Shown here in pieces: positions 1 through 9,059 of a stretch of 35,790 nucleotides of DNA. Each line of letters begins with the position of its first letter. Position 1 is the first letter of the stretch. Position numbers and translations under genes: made by a program. Under the pieces are notes generated by a model. That model saw only the letters and a list, made by a program, of their open reading frames with translations. It searched no databases and was not told the origin of the DNA. This DNA comes from Alphaproteobacteria bacterium (GTDB lineage: Bacteria; Pseudomonadota; Alphaproteobacteria; UBA8366; GCA-2717185): NCBI GenBank assembly GCA_021774435.1, contig JAJFJB010000323.1, positions 1-35,790 of the forward strand, in the 5' to 3' direction.

Positions 1-540
1 CCGGTCAACACTTCCGGTGAAACCAAGCATGCCGGTGAGCGCGCAATCATCGAATCCGGTGCGGCACACCTCATAATTCGGACGAGCTGGCTTTACGATG
101 CTAGCGGATCGAATTTTCTTCGCACGATCCTACGCTTGGCCCGCGAACGAACCCAACTGCAGATTGTCGACGACCAGATCGGGGCGCCGACGCCGGCTCG
201 ATGGCTGTCAGACATTTCGACGCGAATTATCTCTGAACCCGTTGGTAACGGCTTATTCCAGGGCAGCCAAGGCGGTTTACTCCACGCAGCGCCCGCCGGC
301 CACACAAGCTGGTACGGCTTTGCCTGTTCGATTGTCGACGGAGCCCGAAAACGAGCCTTGCCGCTTACCGTTAAGAAAATAGAGCCGATCCCCTCCAGCG
401 CTTACCCTATGCCGGCTAAGCGACCCTATAACTCGGTGTTCTGTCTCGATCGCCTTGAGAAAAATTTCGGGATCAAACCGCCGCACTGGAGCGATGCCTT
501 ACTTTCCGTTCTCGACGAAGTCGCCCAGAACGAAAAGTAG
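1..540 (+). CDS. rfbD: dTDP-4-dehydrorhamnose reductase (RmlD/RfbD family), 5' end missing
   Basis: The last 179 codons of an NAD(P)-dependent SDR are open from base 1 in frame 1, so the N-terminal Rossmann half lies outside the window. RmlD enzymes reduce dTDP-4-keto-rhamnose to dTDP-L-rhamnose in the cytoplasm. Family hallmarks visible are PVNTSGETKHAGE (codons 1-13), IIRTSWLYD (about 26-34), NFLRTILRLA (about 38-47) and VDDQIGAPT (about 56-64). The Tyr of the family YxxxK motif (normally P-x-N-x-Y-G-x-T-K-x-x-G-E) is Ser here (TCC, bases 13-15), while the Lys is kept. It faces the GT2-methyltransferase gene with a 22-base gap. Family membership is certain; activity as a rhamnose reductase is doubtful because of the Tyr change. 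Confidence 0.85.
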   Translation, partial: PVNTSGETKHAGERAIIESGAAHLIIRTSWLYDASGSNFLRTILRLARERTQLQIVDDQIGAPTPARWLSDISTRIISEPVGNGLFQGSQGGLLHAAPAGHTSWYGFACSIVDGARKRALPLTVKKIEPIPSSAYPMPAKRPYNSVFCLDRLEKNFGIKPPHWSDALLSVLDEVAQNEK

Positions 541-562
541 TTCCAACCACTACAAATTATCG

Positions 563-2098
563 TTAAGCAAACTTAGTTCGTATTTCTTCTGTCTTGCGTG
601 AACGTACGTCCGATTGTTCGTGCGCCGTAGCGAGCAACGTTTCGAGTGTAGGGCGGGCCTGAACGACGAAAAAGATCTGATAGGAAAACATCGATTTCCA
701 GCCCCAGATCAGCGCCTGATTGATCCGCAGCAAGACCTTACTCGCCGCGTTGTCCCCTAAAGCGAGCGGGAACGGTACGGGGATGCCGAACGATTCGGTG
801 ACATCGAAGCCGGCCTGCTCGAACAAACGTCTCAGTGTCGCGAAGGTGAACAGCCGAGTGTGTGTAATATCAAGAATGCCGCGTTTTCCATAATTAAACT
901 GACCGAAGAGATGCAAAACCCGCGTGATCGCAAAGGCGATATTCCCAGTGCTGACGATCAACCTTGTATTCGGAGAGCCCGCGGAAGATTGCCGCAATAG
1001 CTCAACAAAACTTTCCGGTGAAAGGAGGTGCTCGATCACATCGAGCATGAGTACGTAATCATAATCGGCCACCGAAACGGGCAATGTTGGCGCATTCAGA
1101 TCGTGGTGCACGAAAGTGTCCAGCTCAACCTCTTCACCGAGCGGAAACATATCTACGCCGGTGACGGTTGCGCCACGCTCATTGCGCAGCAGCGCTCCCA
1201 TATAGCCTCCGGCACACCCTAAATCGAGCACTCGTGCGCCCGCTTTCACCCTGGCAAGCGCCTCGGTGTGAGGACTTCTATAGCCTCTCTTGATTTCGTA
1301 GTGAGCATTGTCCGTTTCCACCGCACGGCAGTCGAACTTCCGATCATACAGCAGACTGAGTTCCTGCGCGCGGGATACGAGTACTGCCTTCACGACATCC
1401 CACGCATACTTTAACCCATCGACATGGCAAATTTCGTCTCCATAGTAGGTTGGGATAGGCAATTCCCGAATACGGAGGCCCGCAAATACGAACTGAATGA
1501 TTATCTCGGTATCGAAATGGAACTCATTGGTATTAAGGTGGAACGGGACTTTTTTCAGGGCCGCGACCGAATAGATCCGGTAGCCGGAATGAAACTCGGT
1601 TAAGTTGGTGCGCAGCATTCGGTTTTCGAACCAGCTTAGGATCTTGTTGCCGACAAATTTGTAGTATGGCATGCCGCCACGCAGAGCCTCGCCGCGCGCC
1701 ATCATACGCGAACCGAAGACGGCATCGGCCGCGCCATCGGCTAACGGCTTCACAAGTTCCGGCAGACATTCCGGCGCATATTGTCCATCGCCATGGACCA
1801 AGGCGACGAAATCGAAGCCCTGCTCTACCGCAAAATGGTAGCCAATCTTCTGATTGCCGCCATAACCTTGGTTGACCGGATTAAAAAGAACGTGCAGCGA
1901 AAACGGTAAATCCGCCGCACGCTTGACTGCGTGACTGCGCTCGAATGTACCGTCTCGCGACGAGTCGTCGATGATCAGCACCTCGACTTCATAGGTCTCG
2001 GCTAGCTCGTGCGGTATCCGCTGCAACACGTCTTCAATTGTCCGCTCTGCATTATAGGCGACGATGAAAACGAGCAGACGAGGTTTGGGACCGGTCAT
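563..2098 (-). CDS. GT2 glycosyltransferase fused to a SAM-dependent methyltransferase
   Basis: The 511-residue protein has two domains. Residues 1-245 are a GT-A fold GT2 enzyme of the dolichyl-phosphate-mannose-synthase type: FIVAYNAERT near 11, IIDDSSRDGT near 42-51, and HGDGQYAP near 102-109 as the metal-binding DxD region. Residues about 270-480 are a class I methyltransferase with the motif RVLDLGCAGGYMG near 289 and DYDYVLMLDVIEHLL further on. It probably transfers a sugar from a nucleotide donor to a lipid or growing glycan at the cytoplasmic membrane and methylates an undefined substrate. I chose ATG 2098, preceded by AAGG, because homology begins right after it; an in-frame ATG at 2146 with GAAGG upstream would add 16 residues. 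It is divergent from the ligase/polymerase gene. Confidence 0.85.
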   Translation of the reverse strand: MTGPKPRLLVFIVAYNAERTIEDVLQRIPHELAETYEVEVLIIDDSSRDGTFERSHAVKRAADLPFSLHVLFNPVNQGYGGNQKIGYHFAVEQGFDFVALVHGDGQYAPECLPELVKPLADGAADAVFGSRMMARGEALRGGMPYYKFVGNKILSWFENRMLRTNLTEFHSGYRIYSVAALKKVPFHLNTNEFHFDTEIIIQFVFAGLRIRELPIPTYYGDEICHVDGLKYAWDVVKAVLVSRAQELSLLYDRKFDCRAVETDNAHYEIKRGYRSPHTEALARVKAGARVLDLGCAGGYMGALLRNERGATVTGVDMFPLGEEVELDTFVHHDLNAPTLPVSVADYDYVLMLDVIEHLLSPESFVELLRQSSAGSPNTRLIVSTGNIAFAITRVLHLFGQFNYGKRGILDITHTRLFTFATLRRLFEQAGFDVTESFGIPVPFPLALGDNAASKVLLRINQALIWGWKSMFSYQIFFVVQARPTLETLLATAHEQSDVRSRKTEEIRTKFA

Positions 2099-2323
2099 GG
2101 CGCAATCAATACCTTTTTTCGCCAGCGGAGCAAGATGGCGCGACATGCGGCTCTACCTTCGCGTGGCGAAATATGCCAGCCGGCACGAAGTACAGGCGGT
2201 TTACCCACTAATCACCAACTGCTAGAAATCCCGTGCTTTAATTTCGAATACTGCCCATCGGAAGCTGTATCCAGAGCTGCTTTGCGGCGGTGCGAGGCGC
2301 GGCTCGAAAGGTACACAAAATTC

Positions 2324-3562
2324 ATGTGGCTGATGCGTATCCATTCAGGACACGTCATTGGGACCGCCGCCTTACTTGCGCCAATGCTTGGCGTATTCGG
2401 GCCCAAGCTAATCGCACCATTGGCGATATTGGCAACCCTTGCACTCTTCGCCCTCAGCGCCCGTGACGGCGGTATTCGTCGGCCCGACAAATTGCTCGCA
2501 GCAATTGTCGGCTCATTACTTATTTGGATTAGCCTCTCTTTTATCTGGTCAAACAATCGTTGGGATGCGCTCGAAAAATGGCCAATCGTTATCGCCGTGG
2601 GAGCAGCAATCGTATTCCTGCCTTCTGAGGGCCCGAAATTATCCATGCCAGCCCTCGGTTCGTCTCGGCGGCTTGTCTTGCTGGGCATCGCGCTCGGATT
2701 TTCTTTTCTTTTCGTCGAGCTGGTGACCGAAAACACCCTCAGCCGGCATTTATTTGGCAAAGAGCTTGTCACTGTTGAACTGTTCAATCGCGCGAACAGC
2801 GTATTGTCGGTATTTGTCTGGCCTGCGGTTGCGATATTGTGGCGCAAGTCGCTGCTTATGGCGTTGGGGTTGATCGTACTCGGCTTAGGCGCGGGTTATT
2901 TTCTTCCAAGCGCTTCCGCGCTCATCGGCTTTGTTTCAGGAACTACAGCATTCTTTTGCGCGCTCTGGATGCCGCGGGTTATGGGGGCCATTGTTGCCGC
3001 AACGATTTCCCTTGGAATTTTGACAGCACCGATCTTGCCGGCTGCCGTGCCTCAATTTGACCCAGGCTATTGGCTTGAATCACCGAAGAGCGCGAACCCC
3101 TCGCTCGTCCATCGGCTCGACATTTGGCAGTTTACGGTCAAACGGATCGCCGAACGCCCGATTTTGGGCTGGGGATTTAATGCATCCCGCGAAATTCCCG
3201 GCGGTGATACGCATTATTTTCTGCGCGACTCTTCAGACCGGATCATCGGACAAGGCAACCGGCTTCCCCTGCACCCGCATAATGGTGCCCTTCAAGTGTG
3301 GTTGGAGTTGGGACTGCCGGGCGCACTGGGGTTTTCGGCTCTGTTCGGCTTGGCTGCATTTCGCGCCGGCCGCGGAACGCATCGAACACACAGCGCTATG
3401 GCGCTTGCTGTTGTGAGCACCATAGCACCGATATGGTTGCTCAGTTTTGGCATATGGCAAGGCTGGTGGATAGGGGTGATTTTGCTCGCGCTCCTGTTGA
3501 CCACATCCCTTTACAACCGGGGAAGCGATCGGCAAAGCGCAAATGAGAACGCGACGTCATAG
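2324..3562 (+). CDS. O-antigen ligase/polymerase family membrane protein (Wzy_C type)
   Basis: A 412-residue, very hydrophobic protein with about ten or more predicted membrane segments. The diagnostic part is the large periplasmic loop with WGFNASREIPGG, then LPLHPHNGALQVWLELGLPG, the HPHN...E-GxxG signature of O-antigen ligase/polymerase (WaaL/Wzy/exopolysaccharide) proteins. Such enzymes either polymerise undecaprenyl-linked repeat units or ligate glycan to lipid A core on the periplasmic face; sequence alone does not tell which. ATG 2324 is preceded by GAAAGG at a good distance. The frame is open back to 2009, but that part overlaps the divergent GT2 gene and codes nothing recognisable. 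It converges on the GT39-like gene. Confidence 0.85.
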   Translation: MWLMRIHSGHVIGTAALLAPMLGVFGPKLIAPLAILATLALFALSARDGGIRRPDKLLAAIVGSLLIWISLSFIWSNNRWDALEKWPIVIAVGAAIVFLPSEGPKLSMPALGSSRRLVLLGIALGFSFLFVELVTENTLSRHLFGKELVTVELFNRANSVLSVFVWPAVAILWRKSLLMALGLIVLGLGAGYFLPSASALIGFVSGTTAFFCALWMPRVMGAIVAATISLGILTAPILPAAVPQFDPGYWLESPKSANPSLVHRLDIWQFTVKRIAERPILGWGFNASREIPGGDTHYFLRDSSDRIIGQGNRLPLHPHNGALQVWLELGLPGALGFSALFGLAAFRAGRGTHRTHSAMALAVVSTIAPIWLLSFGIWQGWWIGVILLALLLTTSLYNRGSDRQSANENATS

Positions 3563-3624
3563 TCGCTGAACATCGTGAAGTTGCCGACCGGCCATGGCGT
3601 CGGTGCAGCAGCAGGTAAATCGAT

Positions 3625-5031
3625 CTAAGTCGGCTCGGCGGCCCCGTCCTTCCGCGGCTCAGGTTTTTGTAAATTCCTGCCGAATGGTCTGCGCCGCCGG
3701 AGGCCAACATAACCGACCACAACCAGCACGACCCAGACGGACTCCAATGGCAGCCGATATTTTGGACTGAATACCGGTCCGTTGAGCGCCAACGTATAAC
3801 CGATCCATAACATAAACAGCAAAACCGGCACCGCCGCGCCGGAGCGCCGGAACAGAGCAAAATAGCCACCAGTGCATCCCAGCAACAGCCAAACCGGGAC
3901 CGGTGCCGCGCACAATAGCAAGATCAAGGCGTACGCCGCTCCATCATTCCGGAACAGGAAGTTCCAGCTCTTGTCAAAAAAGTTCTTGCCAGGGGTATCG
4001 AAAAATCCGTTTCGCGGCAGGCTCGAAACTGGCGGCGCGATTGCCGCTGCAGGTGACAGCAAATTCATCGCGGCACCTTGCATCCATGCAGCGGCGACCG
4101 CCAAAGGCCCCAGATCCAGTAACTCCCGTTTCGCAATCTCCATCATCCGGTCCGAACTTGCGAAAGGGTCTTTTGGGGGCGGCGTGTCGTTCCAAGTCTC
4201 ATAGAGGCGGTAACCACGCTCCTTGCTTACCGAACGCGGCGTACCATCTTTGAACTCCCGCACCAGCGGCGTTACCCAGAACAGAAAATGCGCGCCGGCC
4301 TGAGCGCTGAGCCGCATGGTGCCGAACTGATCGAGGTTTCGCAGTGCCACGGGCGCAGCGACCGCAGCCACAAGAACGATCATCGTCGCGATGTGCAAGA
4401 GGCGCTTCATGACCCCGGCACCGTGCACGATCGTCGCGGCAGCAAAGAGGATTATGGGAAGGACGTACAACCAGTAAAGCACGAATGGGCGCGTCATAAG
4501 CGCCAGACCCCACATCAGCCCTGTCCCAATCGCGGCCCGATAGGACGGTTCCTTCAGCCAGGTCAAGGTGAAGACAAATCCCGCGGTCACAAAGAACAGG
4601 AACGGTGTGTCGGTATAGACCATTCCTGCGACAACAATCTGTGTCGGATTCAGCGCCGCCAGCAACGCGGCCGGAACGAACATGCCCCGCCCAATCTGTT
4701 CCGCCAGATAGCCTATTAGGATGCAAGTCGCCGCATCAAACCAGCACTGGATCAAAACATAGCCGAGCGGATCCGGTGGTACGCCGGGCGTCAATGTCCA
4801 GGACATAAGAAAGAAGGCAACCGGCATCGTATCGAGGACGAAATTGGCTTGCCCGGGACCCGCAACCTGAAAAACGCTCCCCCCTTCCGCCAAAAATTGC
4901 GCATTCAGCAGGAAGGCATGGGAATCAGGTCCCATCAGCCCATCCGGACCGAGTTGCAAATAACAAAAAACCACATAACCGACTCGAATGCCGGCTGCGA
5001 GAATGAAGATGAAGATTGCTGGAAGAACCAT
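3625..5031 (-). CDS. GT39-like (PMT/ArnT-type) membrane glycosyltransferase
   Basis: A 468-residue polytopic membrane protein resembling the glycosyltransferase 39 / dolichyl-phosphate-mannose-protein mannosyltransferase superfamily. Support comes from the N-terminal helix followed by a first periplasmic loop with GPDSHAFLLNAQFLAEGG (acidic residue in the loop, the usual catalytic site), then repeated aromatic-rich helices such as NPTQIVVAGMVYTDTPFLFF and LMTRPFVLYWLYVLPIILF. Family members use polyprenyl-phosphate sugars to glycosylate a lipid, glycan or protein on the periplasmic side. It is the last gene of the long minus-strand run, 49 bases after the GT4 gene. A DPM1-like GT2 enzyme in the same operon (20135-20860) could supply a polyprenyl-phosphate sugar donor. 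The acceptor is unknown. Confidence 0.75.
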   Translation of the reverse strand: MVLPAIFIFILAAGIRVGYVVFCYLQLGPDGLMGPDSHAFLLNAQFLAEGGSVFQVAGPGQANFVLDTMPVAFFLMSWTLTPGVPPDPLGYVLIQCWFDAATCILIGYLAEQIGRGMFVPAALLAALNPTQIVVAGMVYTDTPFLFFVTAGFVFTLTWLKEPSYRAAIGTGLMWGLALMTRPFVLYWLYVLPIILFAAATIVHGAGVMKRLLHIATMIVLVAAVAAPVALRNLDQFGTMRLSAQAGAHFLFWVTPLVREFKDGTPRSVSKERGYRLYETWNDTPPPKDPFASSDRMMEIAKRELLDLGPLAVAAAWMQGAAMNLLSPAAAIAPPVSSLPRNGFFDTPGKNFFDKSWNFLFRNDGAAYALILLLCAAPVPVWLLLGCTGGYFALFRRSGAAVPVLLFMLWIGYTLALNGPVFSPKYRLPLESVWVVLVVVGYVGLRRRRPFGRNLQKPEPRKDGAAEPT

Positions 5032-5080
5032 ACCGCTTGCTTAGACTGGATAATCCGGCTCAGGCCAGACCAGTGAACGA

Positions 5081-6301
5081 TTAACCGCCCGACCTGATGC
5101 TTGGTGCATCGTGCGCAACTTGCTGCCAAAAATTGGTGAGGTCGGCGGCACTGCGGTGCGGGTCGCAAAGGTCCGCGATACGCGCTTGCCCCGCTCGGCC
5201 CATGGCACAGGATTTTCCGCGATCGTCCGCCAAGGCAGCGATATCGGCAGCCATTGCGCCCGCGTCGAACTCACTGTGCAGGATGCCGGTCTCATCTGGA
5301 CTAACAAATCCCGTCCAGGTCCCAAGCGTAATGACTGGTCGCGCAGCGGCAAGCGCCTCGATAATATCGCGCCCCCAGGGGTTGGCCTCGCGCGTTGGTT
5401 TGATGAGCGCCTGTGCGGACGCAAGCACTCGCTCCGGTTCGCCGACATGCCCCATAAACGCAAACATGTCGGCGACACCTCGCGTGGCTGCATGATCTGC
5501 CAACGAGCCGCCGCTGCGGGCGGTTTTGCCAAGCGCTCCGGGTAAAGAGCGTGACAGCCGCATATCACCGGCAACAATGAACAGGACGTCGCGTCTGCCA
5601 CGCGACGCCAAAGCTTCCGCCACGTCGACCAGCCGGTCAATGCCGCGCCCCCAGGAAAAATTGCTAAGGCATGCGATCCGGTAACGCGGGTCGCTCTCGA
5701 ATTCCGGCAGTGGCGCGGGAGCAGTCTCAGGCACCGCAGCGGGATTGAAAATCACCGTACCGTCAACAGGGTGGCCAAGGTGGCCTTCGAACGTGCGCTG
5801 CTCGTTCTCGGTAATAAAAACCAAACCGTCCGCGGCAGCTGCAAGCTTTCGCACCTGCAAGCGCGCGAACGGTGTACGCCATAAGTTTGTCCGGATGTGA
5901 CCCGTGATCGGTAAAGAGGTTCGAGACCGAAGCCAACTGGCCACCGCAAAGAGCGATTCGTGATTACAGTGCAACAAATCGAACCGCTCGTTAAGCGCCT
6001 GCCGCAGATTATGACGAAACTTTCTCGAACCCGGCCAGTCGCGCAACAGGAATCGGCTGAAAACGATCAAATTACGTGAAGTTTTTGGTAATGCGCTAAC
6101 AGTCGGCATGTCAGGTGTGACTAGCGCAGTTATGCCTTCCGCTTGGTATCGATCCTGGACAGGCCCCGCCTTGCGGCACCAGACTTCGGCCTCTACTCGC
6201 GTGCGATCGATATGGCGCAAGACATCCCATAGGCTACGTGAGGAGCCGCCATAACCACCTTCAATGTCGAGGCAAAGCACACGTAACGGCGCCGTTGTCA
6301 T
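5081..6301 (-). CDS. GT4-family glycosyltransferase
   Basis: A 406-residue GT-B glycosyltransferase. The N-terminal domain starts MTTAPLRVLCLDIEGGYGGS, the glycine-rich acceptor loop of the family. The C-terminal domain has RIACLSNFSWGRGIDRLVDVAEAL and the EANPWGRDIIEALAAARPVI segment containing the GT4 E-x7-E motif. It transfers a sugar from a nucleotide donor in the cytoplasm; donor and acceptor cannot be read from sequence. Its ATG overlaps the stop of the upstream WbqC-like gene by four bases (ATGA), so the pair is probably translationally coupled. Confidence 0.88.
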   Translation of the reverse strand: MTTAPLRVLCLDIEGGYGGSSRSLWDVLRHIDRTRVEAEVWCRKAGPVQDRYQAEGITALVTPDMPTVSALPKTSRNLIVFSRFLLRDWPGSRKFRHNLRQALNERFDLLHCNHESLFAVASWLRSRTSLPITGHIRTNLWRTPFARLQVRKLAAAADGLVFITENEQRTFEGHLGHPVDGTVIFNPAAVPETAPAPLPEFESDPRYRIACLSNFSWGRGIDRLVDVAEALASRGRRDVLFIVAGDMRLSRSLPGALGKTARSGGSLADHAATRGVADMFAFMGHVGEPERVLASAQALIKPTREANPWGRDIIEALAAARPVITLGTWTGFVSPDETGILHSEFDAGAMAADIAALADDRGKSCAMGRAGQARIADLCDPHRSAADLTNFWQQVAHDAPSIRSGG

Positions 6302-6990
6302 TTTATGGACGCCAAGATCAAATCATGGGTCGCGGACCACCCTAACCGGAAGACTGCATCGAGGAGCGAGAGCCCATGCTCCGGAGCAACGCCGCCTTGA
6401 TCGTATTCGGGATGTACGAAGCGCGTATATTGCAACCCAATTCCGTTTTCTGAAAAGGTCGCCGGATCTTGGTAGTTCTTCCCACCCGCGCCAGAGAGAT
6501 ACGTTCCGCCCGGCGCAAGTTCGGCAACGATGGCGGCTAATCGCGCGTCACCCACCGCATCGCCCGTTTCAATCGCGGATGATTTGACGGTTCGCCGCGA
6601 AAGCCCCAGCAGTCCGGCAAGCTTATCAATGAGATAGGCGTTGCTGGCGGCGATATCACCGCTTGGCGATCCTTCATAGAGCGCCTCGATATCCGGCCAG
6701 ACCTCACCAAAAGCCGGGGTCCGGCGGTAGAAATTCGCCAAGCTGTCCCGATGGCTTGCAGCCCACCCAGGCTTCGCCGGCACGACCGCGTCGATTGCAT
6801 CACCAAGGCTAACGCGAACCGGTACCGTGAGCCAGTGGCGTCGATCGCCATTCAGAACCTGGACCCGGTTGGTATAGCCGTTCTTGCTGAACTGCACGTC
6901 ATCAAGGAAGACAAATATGTCCGCCTGCGCAAGTTTCGCAAAATAACCCAACCACGGTACGTAGTTCGGTTGATGAATCGCGACAATCAA
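6298..6990 (-). CDS. WbqC-like family protein
   Basis: A 230-residue protein opening with IVAIHQPNYVPWLGYFAKLA and DIFVFLDDVQFSKNGYTNR, the defining N-terminal pattern of the WbqC-like family (PF08889), common in O-antigen and capsule clusters and of unproven biochemical function. The frame must start at TTG 6990: an in-frame TAA lies two codons upstream, and the family pattern begins at the second residue. The Shine-Dalgarno sequence is poor. It lies 35 bases after the SDR gene and overlaps the GT4 gene by four bases. In other clusters it sits near sugar aminotransferase genes, as here; a part in N-modification of sugars is a guess. Confidence 0.85.
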   Translation of the reverse strand: MIVAIHQPNYVPWLGYFAKLAQADIFVFLDDVQFSKNGYTNRVQVLNGDRRHWLTVPVRVSLGDAIDAVVPAKPGWAASHRDSLANFYRRTPAFGEVWPDIEALYEGSPSGDIAASNAYLIDKLAGLLGLSRRTVKSSAIETGDAVGDARLAAIVAELAPGGTYLSGAGGKNYQDPATFSENGIGLQYTRFVHPEYDQGGVAPEHGLSLLDAVFRLGWSATHDLILASIK

Positions 6991-7025
6991 TTTTTATGAA
7001 CCAAGTTCTGCTCTATGGACGTTGC

Positions 7026-7916
7026 TCAAATTCCGCCATCCACGATTTGGTTTATGACGGCCCTGATGTTGTCTTCGACAGTCGCCTCGGGCAGCGAAAA
7101 ATCACGGGCGATCTTTAAAACATTCATCACCCTGTTTCGGGCATTGCCGGAACCCAATTCGAGTTCCACTTGAGAGTTTGTTAGTCCAAGCACCAGTTCA
7201 GCAAGCTCGCCTAGCCCGGTAGATTGGCTGGCGGCGAGATTGTAGACCGCATAATCATGCGGCCAGTTTTCACGAACTAATACCTCGATGGCCGCGACAA
7301 CATCCCCAATAAAAGCGAAATTGAAACGGCTTTCCGGTTCCGCAACCCGCAACGGACTTCCATCCAATGCCGCACGAACGAATTTGTACACGACACCGCT
7401 GGTGCGGTGACCCCCATGTAACCCGCCCAATCGCAAGCTGACGCCCTTCAGCGCTTCCCCCGCATGATTCTCAAGGACAGTTTCAGCCTCGAACTTGCTT
7501 CGGCCATATTCGGTTTCCGGCACTGTCGGCGAGCAATCTTCCGTATACGGGCCTTCACCGCAATACACACTGATGGTCGAACAGTTTATGAAGCGGACCC
7601 CTTGTTGCCTGCTCGCCGCTCGGCACAAATTCGAGGTCGCGACAACATTATTCCGTGTGTAGGCCTCTTGTGGCCTTTCGCCGCTCGCCACGATTTGGGC
7701 TGCGGTATGAATTACGACACTGATGTCATAGGCGTGCATCATCGCATCGACCTGCTGCGCATCGGCGAGATCGCATTGAACGTATTCCCAACCGGTGTCG
7801 GGTGGTATTACCCGGCGCCCCGTTGTCACAACCGATTGGCCCCTGCTCATAAACGCCCGCGCGAGCGCGTTTCCAAGCAGCCCATGACAGCCGGTCACCA
7901 ATAGCGGCTTTGTCAC
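7026..7916 (-). CDS. NAD-dependent epimerase/dehydratase (extended SDR)
   Basis: A 296-residue extended SDR. The nucleotide-binding motif VTGCHGLLG is near residues 7-15, an INCSTISVYCGEG stretch gives the catalytic Ser/Thr region, and YGRSKFEAE supplies the YxxxK pair. The family acts on nucleotide sugars as 4-epimerase, 4,6-dehydratase or ketoreductase. The short length and the central sequence do not point to one reaction. It starts at GTG 7916, whose bases overlap the TGA of the upstream DegT aminotransferase (GTGA). That coupling suggests the two act consecutively on one nucleotide sugar. Confidence 0.85.
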   Translation of the reverse strand: MTKPLLVTGCHGLLGNALARAFMSRGQSVVTTGRRVIPPDTGWEYVQCDLADAQQVDAMMHAYDISVVIHTAAQIVASGERPQEAYTRNNVVATSNLCRAASRQQGVRFINCSTISVYCGEGPYTEDCSPTVPETEYGRSKFEAETVLENHAGEALKGVSLRLGGLHGGHRTSGVVYKFVRAALDGSPLRVAEPESRFNFAFIGDVVAAIEVLVRENWPHDYAVYNLAASQSTGLGELAELVLGLTNSQVELELGSGNARNRVMNVLKIARDFSLPEATVEDNIRAVINQIVDGGI

Positions 7917-9031
7917 GTCGACAACTGCGCGCGCACTTCATCCGCCACGATCTTGGATATTGCCTCGGCGTCTTCCACCGAAATTGCCATATGAAGCGGC
8001 AAGCAGAGTGAACAATCCAACGTCTCTTCAGTCTGCTTCAACGTCCCGTCGTCCAGGTCCTTGAAAACCGTTTCTTGATGGGTCGCGCGATAGATCGTCT
8101 TGGCTTGAATGCCATGTTGGTCCGATAATGTTTTGCGTAACGCTGGCCCATCGACCCGGCCATCCAGAAAAATAGCGTATTGATAATAGGACGGCTCACT
8201 GTTCGGCGCCTTATCGAGAACAAAAATACCTAACTGATTGCTCAGATTTTTTCGATAGACACCCGCGATTAGCGTTCGGTGCCCGATCTGCGCATCCGCT
8301 TCCAGCAGTTGGTTGTATCCAACACAGGCACGGATCTCGTCCATGAACCAATCATTGCCCAACTTGTCTATCGACGCGCTATCCGAACTTTTTCCGAATA
8401 TGCGCATTTCTTCCGCAAACTGCTTCAGACACTCATCGTCGGTCGTCAGCATGCCTCCAGTGCCAGAGGTCAATGTCTTGGTCGGATAAAAACTGAAGAC
8501 CCCGACATCTCCAAAGGAACCAGCCCTTTTCCCGTCGATCGTACTGCCGTGGGCGTGCGACGCGTCTTCCAAAACAAACAGGCCGTTATCTCTCGCTAGC
8601 GAAATAATATCTGCGTATTGGTTGGAAATGATCCCCGTCAGATGAACCCAAATGAGACCCGCAGTCCGTGGTGAAATTTTTCGCTTCAGGTCCTCCAGAT
8701 CAAAGGAGAGCGTTTCCGGGTTCATATCCACCAGTACCGGCACGCCACCAGCGAAATAAACTGCACTGACATCGGTAACAAAGGAGCCGCTTGGTACCAA
8801 AACTTCCTTATCTGAAACGTCGAAATATTTGAGCGCGATGGTCAGCGCCGTCGTACCCGTATTCAAAGAGACGGCGTAGCTCGTCCCCGCGAGTTCAGCG
8901 AACCGAGCCTCGAATGACTTGGCATACTCACCAAACATGAGGTTTCCGCTCTCCAGCACCTGGTCCATGTTTTCCGCTATGCGCTTTCGGCATTCAGCGG
9001 AAAAAAAGGGCTTTGCTAGCGGATATTTCAT
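7913..9031 (-). CDS. DegT/DnrJ/EryC1/StrS-family sugar aminotransferase (first of two)
   Basis: A 372-residue PLP-dependent fold type I aminotransferase. SLNTGTTALTIALKYF (about 55-70) contacts the cofactor phosphate, VLEDASHAHGS (about 153-163) holds the Asp that pairs with the pyridine nitrogen, and FSFYPTKTLTSGTGGML has the Schiff-base Lys near 185. These enzymes transaminate keto nucleotide-sugars, usually with glutamate. I chose ATG 9031 (GAAAGG upstream); the frame extends to a TTG at 9094, but that part overlaps the upstream gene. The sequence is not typical of PseC, so the substrate is open. It is coupled to the SDR gene downstream. Confidence 0.88.
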   Translation of the reverse strand: MKYPLAKPFFSAECRKRIAENMDQVLESGNLMFGEYAKSFEARFAELAGTSYAVSLNTGTTALTIALKYFDVSDKEVLVPSGSFVTDVSAVYFAGGVPVLVDMNPETLSFDLEDLKRKISPRTAGLIWVHLTGIISNQYADIISLARDNGLFVLEDASHAHGSTIDGKRAGSFGDVGVFSFYPTKTLTSGTGGMLTTDDECLKQFAEEMRIFGKSSDSASIDKLGNDWFMDEIRACVGYNQLLEADAQIGHRTLIAGVYRKNLSNQLGIFVLDKAPNSEPSYYQYAIFLDGRVDGPALRKTLSDQHGIQAKTIYRATHQETVFKDLDDGTLKQTEETLDCSLCLPLHMAISVEDAEAISKIVADEVRAQLST

Positions 9032-9059
9032 GGCCTGGGCCTTTCTTCGAAAATGCCGG

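Noticed and set aside
2212-2847. 211-codon minus-strand frame
   Set aside because: It is antisense to the ligase/polymerase gene, whose membrane segments and HPHN motif are convincing; the shadow has no recognisable domain.
3584-3603. Terminator between the converging ligase and GT39-like genes
   Set aside because: CCGAC/GTCGG can pair, but the stem is only five bases and no T run follows on either strand.
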